DNA from: Mycobacterium sp.
GTDB taxonomy: Bacteria > Actinomycetota > Actinomycetes > Mycobacteriales > Mycobacteriaceae
Assembly (NCBI GenBank): GCA_020438845.1
Contig: JAGQTV010000091.1
Location: 1 to 45,985 of the forward strand
Direction of reading: 5' to 3'
DNA: 45,985 nucleotides
Shown: piece by piece, positions 1-7,968 of the stretch
Layout: each line of letters begins with the position of its first letter
Numbering within the stretch: the stretch's first letter is position 1
The notes under the pieces: generated by a model
What the model saw: the letters and a program-made list of their open reading frames with translations, nothing else
Told to the model about the DNA's origin: nothing
Database searches by the model: none
Translations under genes and position numbers: made by a program

Positions 1-66
1 CTACGGAAACGCCGCGACAACGTCGTCGACTTCCCCTCTCACAAGCCGAACCCGAACCCCGACTGA
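1..66 (+). CDS. C-terminal end of an unidentified protein (partial)
   Basis: Frame 1 is open from the window edge and ends at TGA 64-66. It encodes a 21-residue basic, proline- and asparagine-rich tail. The tail follows host codon use, and the next reading frame starts two bases later, so it is probably the end of a real gene that begins outside the window. Nothing in 21 residues identifies the product. Confidence 0.5.
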   Translation, partial: LRKRRDNVVDFPSHKPNPNPD

Positions 67-68
67 CC

Positions 69-1778
69 TTGCTGAACCTCACAGGTAAGGCTGGGAGCTC
101 TACCTCAATGAGGCCTCCACAGAACGGAAACTTCTACCTGAAGGTCAACGGTCGGGATTTCTTGGTGCGCGGGGCGACCTACACCCCCGACCTGCTCTAC
201 CGGTACGACCCGGACCGGGACGCGACGATCCTGCGCTACGCCAAGGATCTCGGAGTGAACATGCTGCGGCTGGAATCCAAGATCTCCTCGACCACTTTCG
301 TAGAAATGGCCGACGAACTGGGGATTCCCTTGATGTACGGCTGGATGTGCTGCAACCAGTGGGAGAAGTGGCAACAGTGGGACGACGAGGACCGCCGGGT
401 CGCGAAGGAGAGTCTGCGATCACAGATCGAGATGCTGCGGTCACACCCCGCGGTCTTCATCTGGGCCAACGGCAGCGACGGCCGGCCGCCCGAGGGGGTC
501 CGGGTCGCCTACCGCCGCATCCTCGACGAACTGCACTGGCAGAACGCCACCGTCGACACCGTCTCGGCGTTCGCCCGCGACACCGACGGCAAGCCGTTGT
601 GGGACGGCATCCAGATGTCCGGGCCGTACAGTTGGCGGCCGCCGTCGTACTGGTTCGCGGGGCTCTACGGTGCGGCCCGCGGGTCCTCGGCCGAGCAGGG
701 CGATAACGAACACATCCCGCCCTATGCCAGCCTGAAACGGTTCATCCCGGCCGACAAGCTCTGGCCCATCAATGACACGTGGTTCTTCCACGCCGGTTCC
801 AACCAGCAGAATTCCACGCTGAGTAACGTCCGGCGGGTGGTCGACAGCCGATACGGGCCGTCCACCGGGGCCGAGATGTTCGCCGACAAGGCACAGTTGG
901 CGCACTACGAAGCCACCCGCGCCCAGTTCGAAGCGTTCGCCGCCAACGGCTGGGACGGCCACAAGATGACCATCTACTGGATGCTCAACAGCCACTGGCC
1001 GTCGTTCTTCGGCAATATCTTCGACTACTACCTGCGGCCGGGCGGCGCGTATTTCGGAGCGAAGAAGGGCTTGCGCCCGCTTTCGGTGGTATTCGACTCC
1101 TACGCAACCGGTAACCATCGGCAGGCCGAGGTCAGCGTGGTCAACCAGACTCCGGAGCCACGGAAGGACCTGCGGGTGCGGGTGCGGATCTACGACCTGA
1201 ACGGCAAGCAGCGCGAGGACCGCACCGCCGCCGGGGTTAACGTGGCCGCCGGGGGCTCCGTGCCGGCGATGACGCTCCAGGCCGGTCCGGCCGATTCGCC
1301 CGTGTTCTTCGTCCGGTGCCAGTTGATCGACAAGGACGGTGCCGTGCTAGCCGAAAACGTCTACTGGCAATCCCAGATCCCCGATGACGTAGGGCCGCCC
1401 GACAACGACGTGGCCTTCGACTCCAGGCAGGTCAGCTGGGCCGACATGACACCCTTGAACACCATGGCGAAGGCCACCCTGGAGGTCAGCGCGCGATTGA
1501 CCGGCGACTCTGCCGGCTCCGTCGGTTCCGGCACCCGCGAAGTCACGATCCGACTGCACAACCCGACGGCTCAGCTGGGCTTCTTCGAGCGGGCCGAGGT
1601 GCTGAGCACGCCGGACGGAGACGAGATTCTGCCCATCGAATACGACGACAACTACATCACGGTGTTCCCCGGAGAGTCTGCCGAGATTCATGCGCAGGTA
1701 CCCGCCGGCGAGGCGAACCCCGGCTGGGTCCGCGTCACCGGATACGGAGCAGCAGCAACCGTCGTCCCCGTGAAATGA
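69..1778 (+). CDS. Glycoside hydrolase family 2, exo-beta-glucosaminidase-like, lacking the N-terminal domain
   Basis: The 569-residue product matches the catalytic and C-terminal half of GH2 exo-beta-D-glucosaminidase-type enzymes. It begins almost directly at the barrel entry (NGRDFLVRGATYTPDLLYR, about residues 27-45). A general-acid motif NGSD places Asp137. A candidate nucleophile, Glu209, lies in SSAEQGDNEHIPP, and the 72-residue spacing matches what I recall for CsxA (D469/E541). C-terminal beta domains follow from about residue 340. Family members are usually 850-1000 residues, with an N-terminal jelly-roll and immunoglobulin-like domain that is missing here, and no signal peptide is visible. 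The TTG at 69 is only the first possible start; ATG 108 is an alternative. It may be a 5'-deleted gene or a genuinely short version. Substrate is not deducible. Confidence 0.65.
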   Translation: MLNLTGKAGSSTSMRPPQNGNFYLKVNGRDFLVRGATYTPDLLYRYDPDRDATILRYAKDLGVNMLRLESKISSTTFVEMADELGIPLMYGWMCCNQWEKWQQWDDEDRRVAKESLRSQIEMLRSHPAVFIWANGSDGRPPEGVRVAYRRILDELHWQNATVDTVSAFARDTDGKPLWDGIQMSGPYSWRPPSYWFAGLYGAARGSSAEQGDNEHIPPYASLKRFIPADKLWPINDTWFFHAGSNQQNSTLSNVRRVVDSRYGPSTGAEMFADKAQLAHYEATRAQFEAFAANGWDGHKMTIYWMLNSHWPSFFGNIFDYYLRPGGAYFGAKKGLRPLSVVFDSYATGNHRQAEVSVVNQTPEPRKDLRVRVRIYDLNGKQREDRTAAGVNVAAGGSVPAMTLQAGPADSPVFFVRCQLIDKDGAVLAENVYWQSQIPDDVGPPDNDVAFDSRQVSWADMTPLNTMAKATLEVSARLTGDSAGSVGSGTREVTIRLHNPTAQLGFFERAEVLSTPDGDEILPIEYDDNYITVFPGESAEIHAQVPAGEANPGWVRVTGYGAAATVVPVK

Positions 1779-1865
1779 CCGCTATTGGCCTACATTCGGT
1801 GATACGCAGCCGCAGAGTGCGCAAAGATCTGGGACGGGCCAACCGACGCGCCGGAAGGGATCTCC

Positions 1866-2759
1866 ATGCTTAAGCATGCCCTAGTCGTTGCCGCGGCCCT
1901 GGCCAGTGCGGTTTTCATCGCGATCGGGATCGTGGTGCGCCAGCGGGCGACCATGGACGTCCCGGAGGATCAGGGCGTCAGCACCGTGATGGTGACGACG
2001 CTGCTGCGTCGGCCGTTGTGGTGGGCGGGGACGGGTTCGGCGATCATCGGATTCGCCTTCCAGGCAGTCGCACTCGCCTTCGGCTCGTTGTTGCTGGTCG
2101 CCCCGCTTCTGGTGTCGGCGTTGTTGTTCGCCCTGCCGCTCAGCGCCCGACTGGCACACCGCACCGTGACCAGGGCCGAATGGCTCTGGGCCGTCGTCCT
2201 CACTGTGGCATTGGGGGTGTTCGTGGCGCTGGCGCGCGCCGCACCCGGCGACTACGACGGATCTGAGCGGCCCGCGACGATCGTCGCCACCGTGGCGCTG
2301 GGGTGCGCCGTGTGCGTCCTGCCCCTGGCCATCCGGCTATCCGGCTGGCGCCGAGCCCTGATGCTGGCAACAGCTGTCGGCGTCCTGTTCGGGGTGGTGT
2401 CACTGCTGACCAAGATCGTCATGAATACCGTGACCGAGGGCAACGCAGCCCAGCTGCTGACCTCCCCTGCCGTCTACGCACTACCGGTGGTGGGTGTGGT
2501 CGCGACCCTGCTACAGCAATCGGCATTCCACGCCGGCTCGCTGCGGGCCTCGGTGCCGGCGATGTTGGTACTTGAACCTGTCGTCGCGGTTCTGCTTGGC
2601 CAGGTGGTCCTCGGCGAGCACCTCACGGTGAACCCACGGACGGCGCTGGTGCTGGGGATGGCGCTGGCCGCGATGGCCGCTGCGACCATCGCCCTGGGCC
2701 GCGACGAGGGCGCTTACGAAGAGGAACTGGAAGCGGCCGCCCGGCATCGGACCACCTGA
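1866..2759 (+). CDS. DMT-superfamily (EamA-like) integral membrane protein
   Basis: The 297-residue protein is a succession of about nine or ten hydrophobic helices separated by short polar loops, and it ends in an acidic cytoplasmic tail (GRDEGAYEEELEAAARHR). The late segment carrying LEPVVAVLLGQVVLGE is typical of the second repeat of drug/metabolite transporters. Mycobacteria carry a conserved family of such DMT proteins whose substrates are unknown. The ATG at 1866 is preceded by GGAAGGGATCTCC, which gives a fair ribosome site. It stands alone between the GH2 fragment and the HAD gene, with 60 bp to the latter. Confidence 0.8.
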   Translation: MLKHALVVAAALASAVFIAIGIVVRQRATMDVPEDQGVSTVMVTTLLRRPLWWAGTGSAIIGFAFQAVALAFGSLLLVAPLLVSALLFALPLSARLAHRTVTRAEWLWAVVLTVALGVFVALARAAPGDYDGSERPATIVATVALGCAVCVLPLAIRLSGWRRALMLATAVGVLFGVVSLLTKIVMNTVTEGNAAQLLTSPAVYALPVVGVVATLLQQSAFHAGSLRASVPAMLVLEPVVAVLLGQVVLGEHLTVNPRTALVLGMALAAMAAATIALGRDEGAYEEELEAAARHRTT

Positions 2760-2819
2760 CGCGGTACCCCGCCCGAGACCGGGAACACGCCGCGGCGGCG
2801 CGTATCGCATGATGGTGGG

Positions 2820-3638
2820 GTGGTGGTGAAGTCCAACCCCGTCGCGCAGATCGCGGAAGGCCCGGCCGGCCCGACGGTCGGGGCGTTCTTCGACCTTGAC
2901 GGCACGCTGGTGGCCGGCTTCACTGCCGTTGCCCATGCCAGCGACCGCATCAAGCGCGGTCAGGCCAGCCTCGGCGAGGTACTCGGCGTCATCGAGGCTT
3001 CGGTGCGGTACAAATTGGGCCGCATGCAGTTCGAACGCCTGATCAGCCGTGCGGCGGGCTACCTGCGCGGCGAGTCCCTGCAGGAACTCGACGAGATCGG
3101 CGAACGGCTGTACGCCGAGCAAGTGGCGTACAAGGTCTATCCCCTGATGCGCCAGATCGTTGAAGCCCATCGGGCCCGCGGCCACACCCTGGTACTGAGT
3201 TCGTCAGCCCTGACCATCCACGCCGAACCGGTGGCTCGTGCGCTGGGGATCGCCGACGTGGTGTGCAACACCTTCGAACTGGACAGCAGCGGGTTGCTGA
3301 CCGGCCGGATCAACCGCCCGGTCGTCTGGGGCCGGCAGAAAGCGGTTGCCGTGCAGAGGTTTTGCGCCGACCGTGGGGTGGCACTGCGGAACAGCTATTT
3401 CTATGCCGACGGTGACGAGGACTCCTCGCTGATGGAGTTGGTCGGTCACCCCAGGCCGGTCAACCCGCGCCAGGGATTGGCGACGCTGGCGGCCACCCGC
3501 GGCTGGCCGGTGCTGCAGGTCGCCGTTCCCGGCCAGCGTGTTGGCGCGGCCGACGCGCTCGGGCACCTTCCCGGTCTGGGCCGGGCGGCACTCGGAGCGG
3601 CGTTCAGTTCGCTGGCTCTGCGCCGACGGGACGGATGA
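2820..3638 (+). CDS. HAD-IB family phosphatase (SerB/PlsC-N-like)
   Basis: The 272-residue protein is a single HAD-like phosphohydrolase domain. Motif I is FFDLDGTLVAG, with nucleophile Asp25 and acid/base Asp27. Motif II is the serine in VLSSSALT, the motif III lysine lies in WGRQKA, and motif IV is YADGDEDSSLM. In mycobacteria this HAD-IB type occurs alone or fused to a PlsC acyltransferase; here there is no acyltransferase and the C terminus is a short basic tail. The substrate is probably a small phosphate ester, possibly lipid-derived, but this is inference. The start is one of two adjacent GTG codons (2820 or 2823). Confidence 0.8.
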   Translation: MVVKSNPVAQIAEGPAGPTVGAFFDLDGTLVAGFTAVAHASDRIKRGQASLGEVLGVIEASVRYKLGRMQFERLISRAAGYLRGESLQELDEIGERLYAEQVAYKVYPLMRQIVEAHRARGHTLVLSSSALTIHAEPVARALGIADVVCNTFELDSSGLLTGRINRPVVWGRQKAVAVQRFCADRGVALRNSYFYADGDEDSSLMELVGHPRPVNPRQGLATLAATRGWPVLQVAVPGQRVGAADALGHLPGLGRAALGAAFSSLALRRRDG

Positions 3639-3669
3639 CGGGCCGGGGCGGACGACGGGGAGGCCTGGC

Positions 3670-4410
3670 TCAGATCGCCCGGTGCGGGACGTCGGTGATC
3701 AGACCGCCGTCGACCACGTACTCCGAACCGGTCGAGAATGACGACTCGTCACTGGCGAGGAACACGACGAACGTCGCGACCTCGTCGGGCGTGCCGGGAC
3801 GGCCCATCGGAGCCTGAACGATGTTGTCGGGCAGGTGCTTTGTCATCGGGGTACGGATGAAGCCCGGGTGAATCGAGTTGACCCGAATTTTCTCGGGTGC
3901 CAGCTCCAGCGCAGCCGATTTGGTCAACCCGCGCAGGCCCCATTTCGAGGCGACATAGCTGTGGGCCCAGACCGCGCCGCGCATGCCCTCGATTGAGGAC
4001 ACGTTGATGATGGACCCACCACCTGCGGCGATCATCGGGTCGATCACCGCCTGGATGCCCCGCATGGCGCCGGTGAGGTTGACGTCGAGCACTTTCTGCC
4101 AGCGGGAGATGTCTGCCGTCTTCAGCGGTGCCGCCTGGACGATGCCCGCGTTGTTGACCAGGACGTTGAGCTTGCCGAAGGCGTCCACAGCGGTGCCGAC
4201 GGCAGCCTTCCAGTCTTCGGCGCTGGTGACGTCCAGGTGCACGTAGCGGACGGCATCGCCCAGTTCCGCCGCCAGAGCTTCGCCCTCCTTGTCCAGGATG
4301 TCGCCGATCACCACGTTGGCACCCTCGCCGACCAGCATGCGGGCGTCAGCGGCTCCCATGCCCCGGGCGCCGCCACTTATCAATGCCACTTTTCCCTCTA
4401 CGCGTCCCAT
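3670..4410 (-). CDS. Short-chain dehydrogenase, FabG3-like (hydroxysteroid dehydrogenase type)
   Basis: A classical SDR of 246 residues. It shows the NAD(P)-binding GGARGMG turn near the N terminus, the NNAG motif, a catalytic serine in NVSSIEG and the YxxxK pair in SYVASKWG. The sequence reads very close to M. tuberculosis FabG3 (Rv2002), described as a 20-beta-hydroxysteroid dehydrogenase, including the tails GSIINVSSIEG and VNSIHPGFIRTPMT. The frame stays open 30 codons upstream, but the family N terminus aligns with ATG 4410 (MGRVEGKVAL). It is divergent from the sulfotransferase, with inverted repeats in the gap. A steroid or acyl substrate is likely, but specificity cannot be read from the sequence. 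Confidence 0.88.
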   Translation of the reverse strand: MGRVEGKVALISGGARGMGAADARMLVGEGANVVIGDILDKEGEALAAELGDAVRYVHLDVTSAEDWKAAVGTAVDAFGKLNVLVNNAGIVQAAPLKTADISRWQKVLDVNLTGAMRGIQAVIDPMIAAGGGSIINVSSIEGMRGAVWAHSYVASKWGLRGLTKSAALELAPEKIRVNSIHPGFIRTPMTKHLPDNIVQAPMGRPGTPDEVATFVVFLASDESSFSTGSEYVVDGGLITDVPHRAI

Positions 4411-4462
4411 GATCGGTGAGGCTACCGGCGACCCTCCCGGTACCCAAAGTGCCCGCATCCCG

Positions 4463-4483
4463 ATCGAAAACCAAGGTTTCGAT
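4463..4483. promoter_or_regulatory. Inverted repeat in the SDR/sulfotransferase divergent intergenic region
   Basis: Arms ATCGAAA and TTTCGAT enclose ACCAAGG. They sit inside an outer pair, GGTACCC (4439-4445) and GGGTACC (4491-4497). The nested symmetry, 50-90 bp upstream of the SDR start, looks like an operator for a dimeric regulator such as a TetR-type repressor. No regulator gene is adjacent. Nothing else was recognised in the rest of this 216-bp gap. Confidence 0.4.
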
Positions 4484-4626
4484 GAGATTCGGGTACCCAT
4501 GCCTGGCTACATCGGTTCGGGCCACGCACCCGCACGAGGGGCGATACCGTAATCAATAACGGGGCCAGTAGGCCGCACTTCGAGACAACGGCAAAAACCA
4601 TCATGAACCGAAGACGGAGGCGGGAC

Positions 4627-5520
4627 ATGCGGCTGGCGTCGAAGGGCGGGATGGGCTTCTTCGAGAGGCAGTCGTTCTACCTTTTTCGGGTGCGTAAGCG
4701 GCTCGGCCAGGTCGGCAAGTATGAAAGCGGTGCGCCCAAGAAATTGTTGTTCATCGTCGGCTGCCAGCGCAGCGGAACGACGTTGCTCCACCACATCTTC
4801 CGCCTCGACCATCACACGGCGACCTACGACGAGTTCAGTCGTCTGTCGCGGGAGGATACGGAACGCCTTGGCTTGGACCCCCGCGAGAAGGTGATGGCCC
4901 GCATCGCAACCGACCGCCCTCCGCTGATCGTCGCCAAACCGCTGGTGGAATCCCAGAACGTGCGCGACATCCTGGACTGGGCTCCGGAGGCACGAGCCAT
5001 CTGGATTTACCGCGACTTCCGGGACGTTGCGGCGTCCAACCCCGAATATTTCGGTGGTGACAAGGGCCATCGGGACCTGGCGCACATCCTGGCGACGGAC
5101 GACGCCAACTGGCGGCTGCAGAACATGGATCCAGACGATGTCGAGAAGATCCGTACCGTTTACACGCCCGATATCGGCCCCCACGATGCTGCGGCGCTGT
5201 TCTGGTGGGCGCGCAACAGCTTGTTCTTCTCCCGCGCCTGCCACGAGGACGAGCGGGTGGCCCTATGCCGCTACTTCGATCTGGTCAACCACCCCGGCGT
5301 GGTGATGCGTCGCGCCTACGACTTCGTCGGGCGCCCCTATCCCGGCGACCACATCACCCAAGATGTGGTCACCGATTCGGTTGGACGCGGCCGCGACATC
5401 CCCCTCAGCGACGGCGTGCGGGACATGTGCGAGGCGCTGTTGGCGCGACTGGACGCTTCGCCCGGCATGCGCATCGACCTGCGCCAGGACGCCGCACAAG
5501 CACAAGTTAGCGGCCTTTGA
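4627..5520 (+). CDS. Sulfotransferase family protein
   Basis: The protein carries the 5'-phosphosulfate-binding loop LLFIVGCQRSGTT, followed by a conserved histidine-rich strand. It also has a YRDFRDVAAS segment matching the 3'-phosphate-binding region of PAPS sulfotransferases. It therefore probably transfers sulfate from PAPS to a hydroxyl acceptor; mycobacteria use such enzymes on trehalose, glycopeptidolipids and menaquinone. The acceptor cannot be told from sequence. ATG 4627 has GGAGG six bases upstream (4616-4620), so I prefer it over the ATG at 4603. At 297 residues it is normal family length. The next gene begins 23 bp downstream, which suggests one transcript. Confidence 0.85.
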   Translation: MRLASKGGMGFFERQSFYLFRVRKRLGQVGKYESGAPKKLLFIVGCQRSGTTLLHHIFRLDHHTATYDEFSRLSREDTERLGLDPREKVMARIATDRPPLIVAKPLVESQNVRDILDWAPEARAIWIYRDFRDVAASNPEYFGGDKGHRDLAHILATDDANWRLQNMDPDDVEKIRTVYTPDIGPHDAAALFWWARNSLFFSRACHEDERVALCRYFDLVNHPGVVMRRAYDFVGRPYPGDHITQDVVTDSVGRGRDIPLSDGVRDMCEALLARLDASPGMRIDLRQDAAQAQVSGL

Positions 5521-5542
5521 CTTCACGCTCTCCTGCCCGCTG

Positions 5543-6625
5543 ATGACCATTCGAGTCATCCACATCGGCACCGGCAACGTCGGCCGTCTGGCCCTGGCGG
5601 AGTTGATCGCCAACCCGGCCTTCGACCTGGTCGGAGTGTGTGTTTACAGTCCCGACAAGGTCGGCAAGGACGCCGGGGAACTCGCGGGATTGGCAACGAC
5701 TACCGGGATAACCGCGGTCGACGACCTCAGCGCACTGTTGGCGGCCGAACCGGAGTGTGCGGTCTACTGCGCCATGGGCGACACCCGACTGCCGCAGGCA
5801 AGCGAGGACATTAGGCGAATCCTCGCCGCCGGGGTCAACGTGGTGGGATCAGCTCCGGGTGTTTTGCAGTTCCCCTGGCACGTGCTGCCCGATAAATACA
5901 TCGAGCCGTTGGAAGTCGCTGCGCGCGCAGGAAATTCGAGCATCTTCATCAGCGGTGTGGACCCCGGCTTCATCACCGACTTGATCCCGCTGGCTTTCGC
6001 CGGCACGTGCCGAAGCATCGAGGCGGTGCGCTGCATGGAGATCGCCGACTACGCCACCTATGACGGTGCGACGGTGATGTTCGACGTGATGGGGTTCGGC
6101 AAGCCGCTATCGGAGGTTCCGCTGCTGTTCCAACCCGGGGTGCTCAGTGTGGCCTGGGGGTGCGCCATCCGCCAGCTTGCCGCCGGGCTGAACCTCTCCG
6201 TCGCGGCGATCACTGAGACCTATCAACGTGAACCGGCTCCCGAAGCGTTCGATATCGCCGCGGGGCACATTCCCAAAGGCGGCGTGGCCGCGGTGCGGTT
6301 CGAGATCGCCGGCATGGTCGACGACAAGCCGGTGATCGTCGTCGAGCATGTCACCCGGTTGCGCGGTGACCTACGACCGGACTGGGCTCAACCCGCCCAG
6401 GCCGGCGGCTCCTACCGCATCGAGATCACCGGCGAACCGTCCTATTCCGTGGACATCTGCCCCACCAGCAGCGATGGCGACCACAACCACGCAGCTATCT
6501 CCGGTGCGGCGGGCCGGATCGTCAACGCCATCCCCGCCGTGGTCGCCGCGCCGCCGGGAATCCGTACGACACTGGACCTGCCGCTGGTGAGTTCGGTCAA
6601 CCGCTTTGGGGTGGTTGCCCGGTAG
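5543..6625 (+). CDS. NAD(P)-binding dehydrogenase of the dihydrodipicolinate-reductase-like / amine dehydrogenase family
   Basis: The 360-residue protein starts with a Rossmann fold (TIRVIHIGTGNVGRLALAEL) and continues with a DapB-N-like domain. The rest matches a large mycobacterial family annotated as NAD(P)H-dependent amine dehydrogenases or dihydrodipicolinate-reductase-like proteins. The N-terminal fold is certain; the substrate is unknown. The frame is open well upstream inside the sulfotransferase, but ATG 5543 begins exactly at the Rossmann strand and lies just after the sulfotransferase stop, so I use it. True DapB motifs for dihydrodipicolinate binding were not seen, so a lysine-pathway role is unlikely. 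Confidence 0.8.
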   Translation: MTIRVIHIGTGNVGRLALAELIANPAFDLVGVCVYSPDKVGKDAGELAGLATTTGITAVDDLSALLAAEPECAVYCAMGDTRLPQASEDIRRILAAGVNVVGSAPGVLQFPWHVLPDKYIEPLEVAARAGNSSIFISGVDPGFITDLIPLAFAGTCRSIEAVRCMEIADYATYDGATVMFDVMGFGKPLSEVPLLFQPGVLSVAWGCAIRQLAAGLNLSVAAITETYQREPAPEAFDIAAGHIPKGGVAAVRFEIAGMVDDKPVIVVEHVTRLRGDLRPDWAQPAQAGGSYRIEITGEPSYSVDICPTSSDGDHNHAAISGAAGRIVNAIPAVVAAPPGIRTTLDLPLVSSVNRFGVVAR

Positions 6626-6839
6626 TAACCCGGTTCGTCACCCGGGGCGGTCGGTTGTCGAGTGCTGCCGAGTTTAGCCAGAGCGCGCCGCATCGATACC
6701 AGCATCGGTACGGTCCCCGGCGTGAGCGGAACAACTAAGGGTGTTCGCGGGCTTTCGCAATTGGGCACGGCGACGGGCCTCGCCTGTATTGCCATCGCGC
6801 TGGCACAACTGCCACAACTACCGATCCAGCGCGATCTGG

Positions 6840-7163
6840 TCACGGGTGGTATCCGGGTGCCAGGACGGCCCCGGGGTACCAGCCATACCCGCCGTTGACG
6901 TAGAGCGACAGGCACTGCGCCCGCAAAGCATCGCTGCCGATGCTGCAGTTGAGTAGGGCAGTCGCATCCGGCGCCGACCCCAGAACCCGGGGTGGGCGGT
7001 GTGGTATCGCGCAGTTGTTCACATAGGGGTTCAGCGGGAACACGCCGTTGTAGCACGGCGCAACAGGGGTCTGGTCGGGGCTGGCCGACGCCGCCGGTAC
7101 TGCGACCAGCGTTCCTACGCACAGCGCCATTGCCAGCAGGGTTGCTCTGACTCGGATGGTCAT
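6840..7163 (-). CDS. Small secreted protein, mycobacterial
   Basis: The 107-residue product has a clear Sec signal peptide (basic MTIRVR, hydrophobic core to about residue 25, ASAS-type cleavage). The mature part has four to five cysteines and many Gly/Tyr/Pro residues (YNGVFPLNPYVNNC, LYVNGGYGWYPG). ATG 7163 is preceded by AGGAGG at a good distance. It points away from the displaced start of the nitronate monooxygenase-like gene and shares an intergenic region containing a KstR-type operator. Function is unknown. The 214 bp between it and the dehydrogenase gene (6626-6839) hold no ORF or motif I can support. Confidence 0.75.
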   Translation of the reverse strand: MTIRVRATLLAMALCVGTLVAVPAASASPDQTPVAPCYNGVFPLNPYVNNCAIPHRPPRVLGSAPDATALLNCSIGSDALRAQCLSLYVNGGYGWYPGAVLAPGYHP

Positions 7164-7244
7164 GGTGAAGACCTCCTCACCCGCCAAGCTCAACGTTGGC
7201 CGCACCTATAACGGTACTCCCCAAGTGCTGATATCTCGCTAAAC

Positions 7245-7258
7245 TAGAACACGTTTCA
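7245..7258. promoter_or_regulatory. KstR-type operator, original host copy
   Basis: TAGAACACGTTTCA fits the established KstR consensus TnnAACnnGTTnnA at every fixed position. It is centred about 38 bp upstream of the displaced host ATG (7290) and about 88 bp from the divergent secreted-protein start. KstR represses cholesterol/lipid catabolism genes in mycobacteria. I recall, unverified, that the M. tuberculosis counterpart of the split gene (Rv1894c) belongs to the KstR regulon. Confidence 0.65.
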
Positions 7259-7289
7259 GTCGGCTCACCGACGATCTAGGAGCTCCGTC

Positions 7290-7373
7290 ATGCACACTCC
7301 CCTATGCGACGAACTCGGCATCGAGTTCCCGATTTTTATGGATTGCGGACAATGGAGTTTAGACCGGTCTTAG
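7290..7373 (+). pseudogene. Displaced 5' end of the host nitronate monooxygenase-like gene
   Basis: ATG 7290 has AGGAG seven bases upstream. It opens a 27-codon frame whose first 16 residues (MHTPLCDELGIEFPIF) correspond to the N terminus of the gene that continues at 17747. After the shared LGIEFPIF the frame runs into element sequence and stops at TAG 7371-7373. This is the stranded host start left by integration: it keeps its own ribosome site and operator but can now make only a short peptide. Confidence 0.8.
7314..7337. other. Left attachment junction (attL) of the integrated element
   Basis: These 24 bases encode LGIEFPIF and align codon for codon with 17771-17794. Sixteen of 24 bases are identical, and every mismatch is at a third codon position. 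The longest exact run is GAGTT (7323-7327). Codons up to CCG use host-like C/G endings, while ATT TTT beyond looks element-derived, so strand exchange probably occurred between about 7323 and 7336. Serine integrases need only a 2-3 bp identical core; the exact dinucleotide cannot be fixed from one integrated copy. Confidence 0.7.
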
Positions 7374-7386
7374 CCCCAGCTTCGGT

Positions 7387-7392
7387 TAGGCT
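7387..7392 (+). promoter_or_regulatory. Candidate -10 box for a leaderless transcript of the zinc-ribbon membrane gene
   Basis: TAGGCT fits the mycobacterial TANNNT -10 pattern and lies six bases before ATG 7399, so transcription could start at the ATG itself. There is no ribosome site upstream of that ATG, which supports leaderless translation. No convincing -35 is visible. Confidence 0.4.
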
Positions 7393-7398
7393 CCTGCG

Positions 7399-7950
7399 AT
7401 GGGCCGGGGGAAGACCTACGACGCGATATGTCCACAATGCGGGACACTGCTAGCCATCCCATTCGGGTCACCCGAGCGAGTCAAGTGCGGCAAGTGTTCC
7501 ACGGTGACCGAACGAGCAAAGCTGGTAGCGCCCCGTCCGAAGAAGCCGATTTTCGTTCCTGCGGCCATCGGCTTCGGTTTGGCGTTCGCTCTGATCACAG
7601 CGCTGCTCCTGCTCAGCCAATGCGGCGGCGGCCATCACAGCAGTCGTGAAGGTGGTAACACCACTGCGCCGTCGCCTTCACGCACTACCACCGCAACCGC
7701 TCCTACTGTCACCGCGAGCCCAAATGGGGACGAAAGCGGATACCTTGCCGCCATCCAGGAGGAAGCGCCCTTCGTCTACAACAAGTACGGACAGGCGAAC
7801 ATCTTGGACCTCGGGCACAGGGTGTGCAAGTGGAGCTCTCAAGGTGTGGGCGACATCGACATCGTGATCAGAATTCAGGAGTTGGCGCCGATGTCTGATC
7901 GGGCTGCCAGCAAGATCGTGGTGAAAGCGCAACGCTATTTCGGTTGCTGA
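7399..7950 (+). CDS. Zinc-ribbon, single-pass membrane protein with a DUF732-like C terminus (element cargo)
   Basis: The 183-residue protein has an N-terminal zinc ribbon (Cys11, Cys14, Cys30, Cys33 as CPQC...CGKC). A single transmembrane helix at about residues 50-70 is followed by a low-complexity Ser/Thr/Pro linker. The C-terminal 75 residues have the DUF732 pattern, with a conserved internal cysteine and a terminal Cys183, as in many mycobacterial secreted proteins. Topology is probably a cytoplasmic ribbon with an extracytoplasmic DUF732. It is the outermost gene next to attL and reads opposite to the phage genes, the usual position for a gene expressed in the integrated state. Function is unknown; host-surface modification or superinfection interference is speculation. 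Confidence 0.75.
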   Translation: MGRGKTYDAICPQCGTLLAIPFGSPERVKCGKCSTVTERAKLVAPRPKKPIFVPAAIGFGLAFALITALLLLSQCGGGHHSSREGGNTTAPSPSRTTTATAPTVTASPNGDESGYLAAIQEEAPFVYNKYGQANILDLGHRVCKWSSQGVGDIDIVIRIQELAPMSDRAASKIVVKAQRYFGC

Positions 7951-7968
7951 CCGCTGCCGGGTAGGAAT

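Noticed and set aside
6442-7122. Reverse 226-codon frame spanning the 6626-6839 gap
   Set aside because: It overlaps two well-supported genes, is rich in Arg/Pro/Thr without motif and lacks a ribosome site; the gap itself is treated as non-coding.
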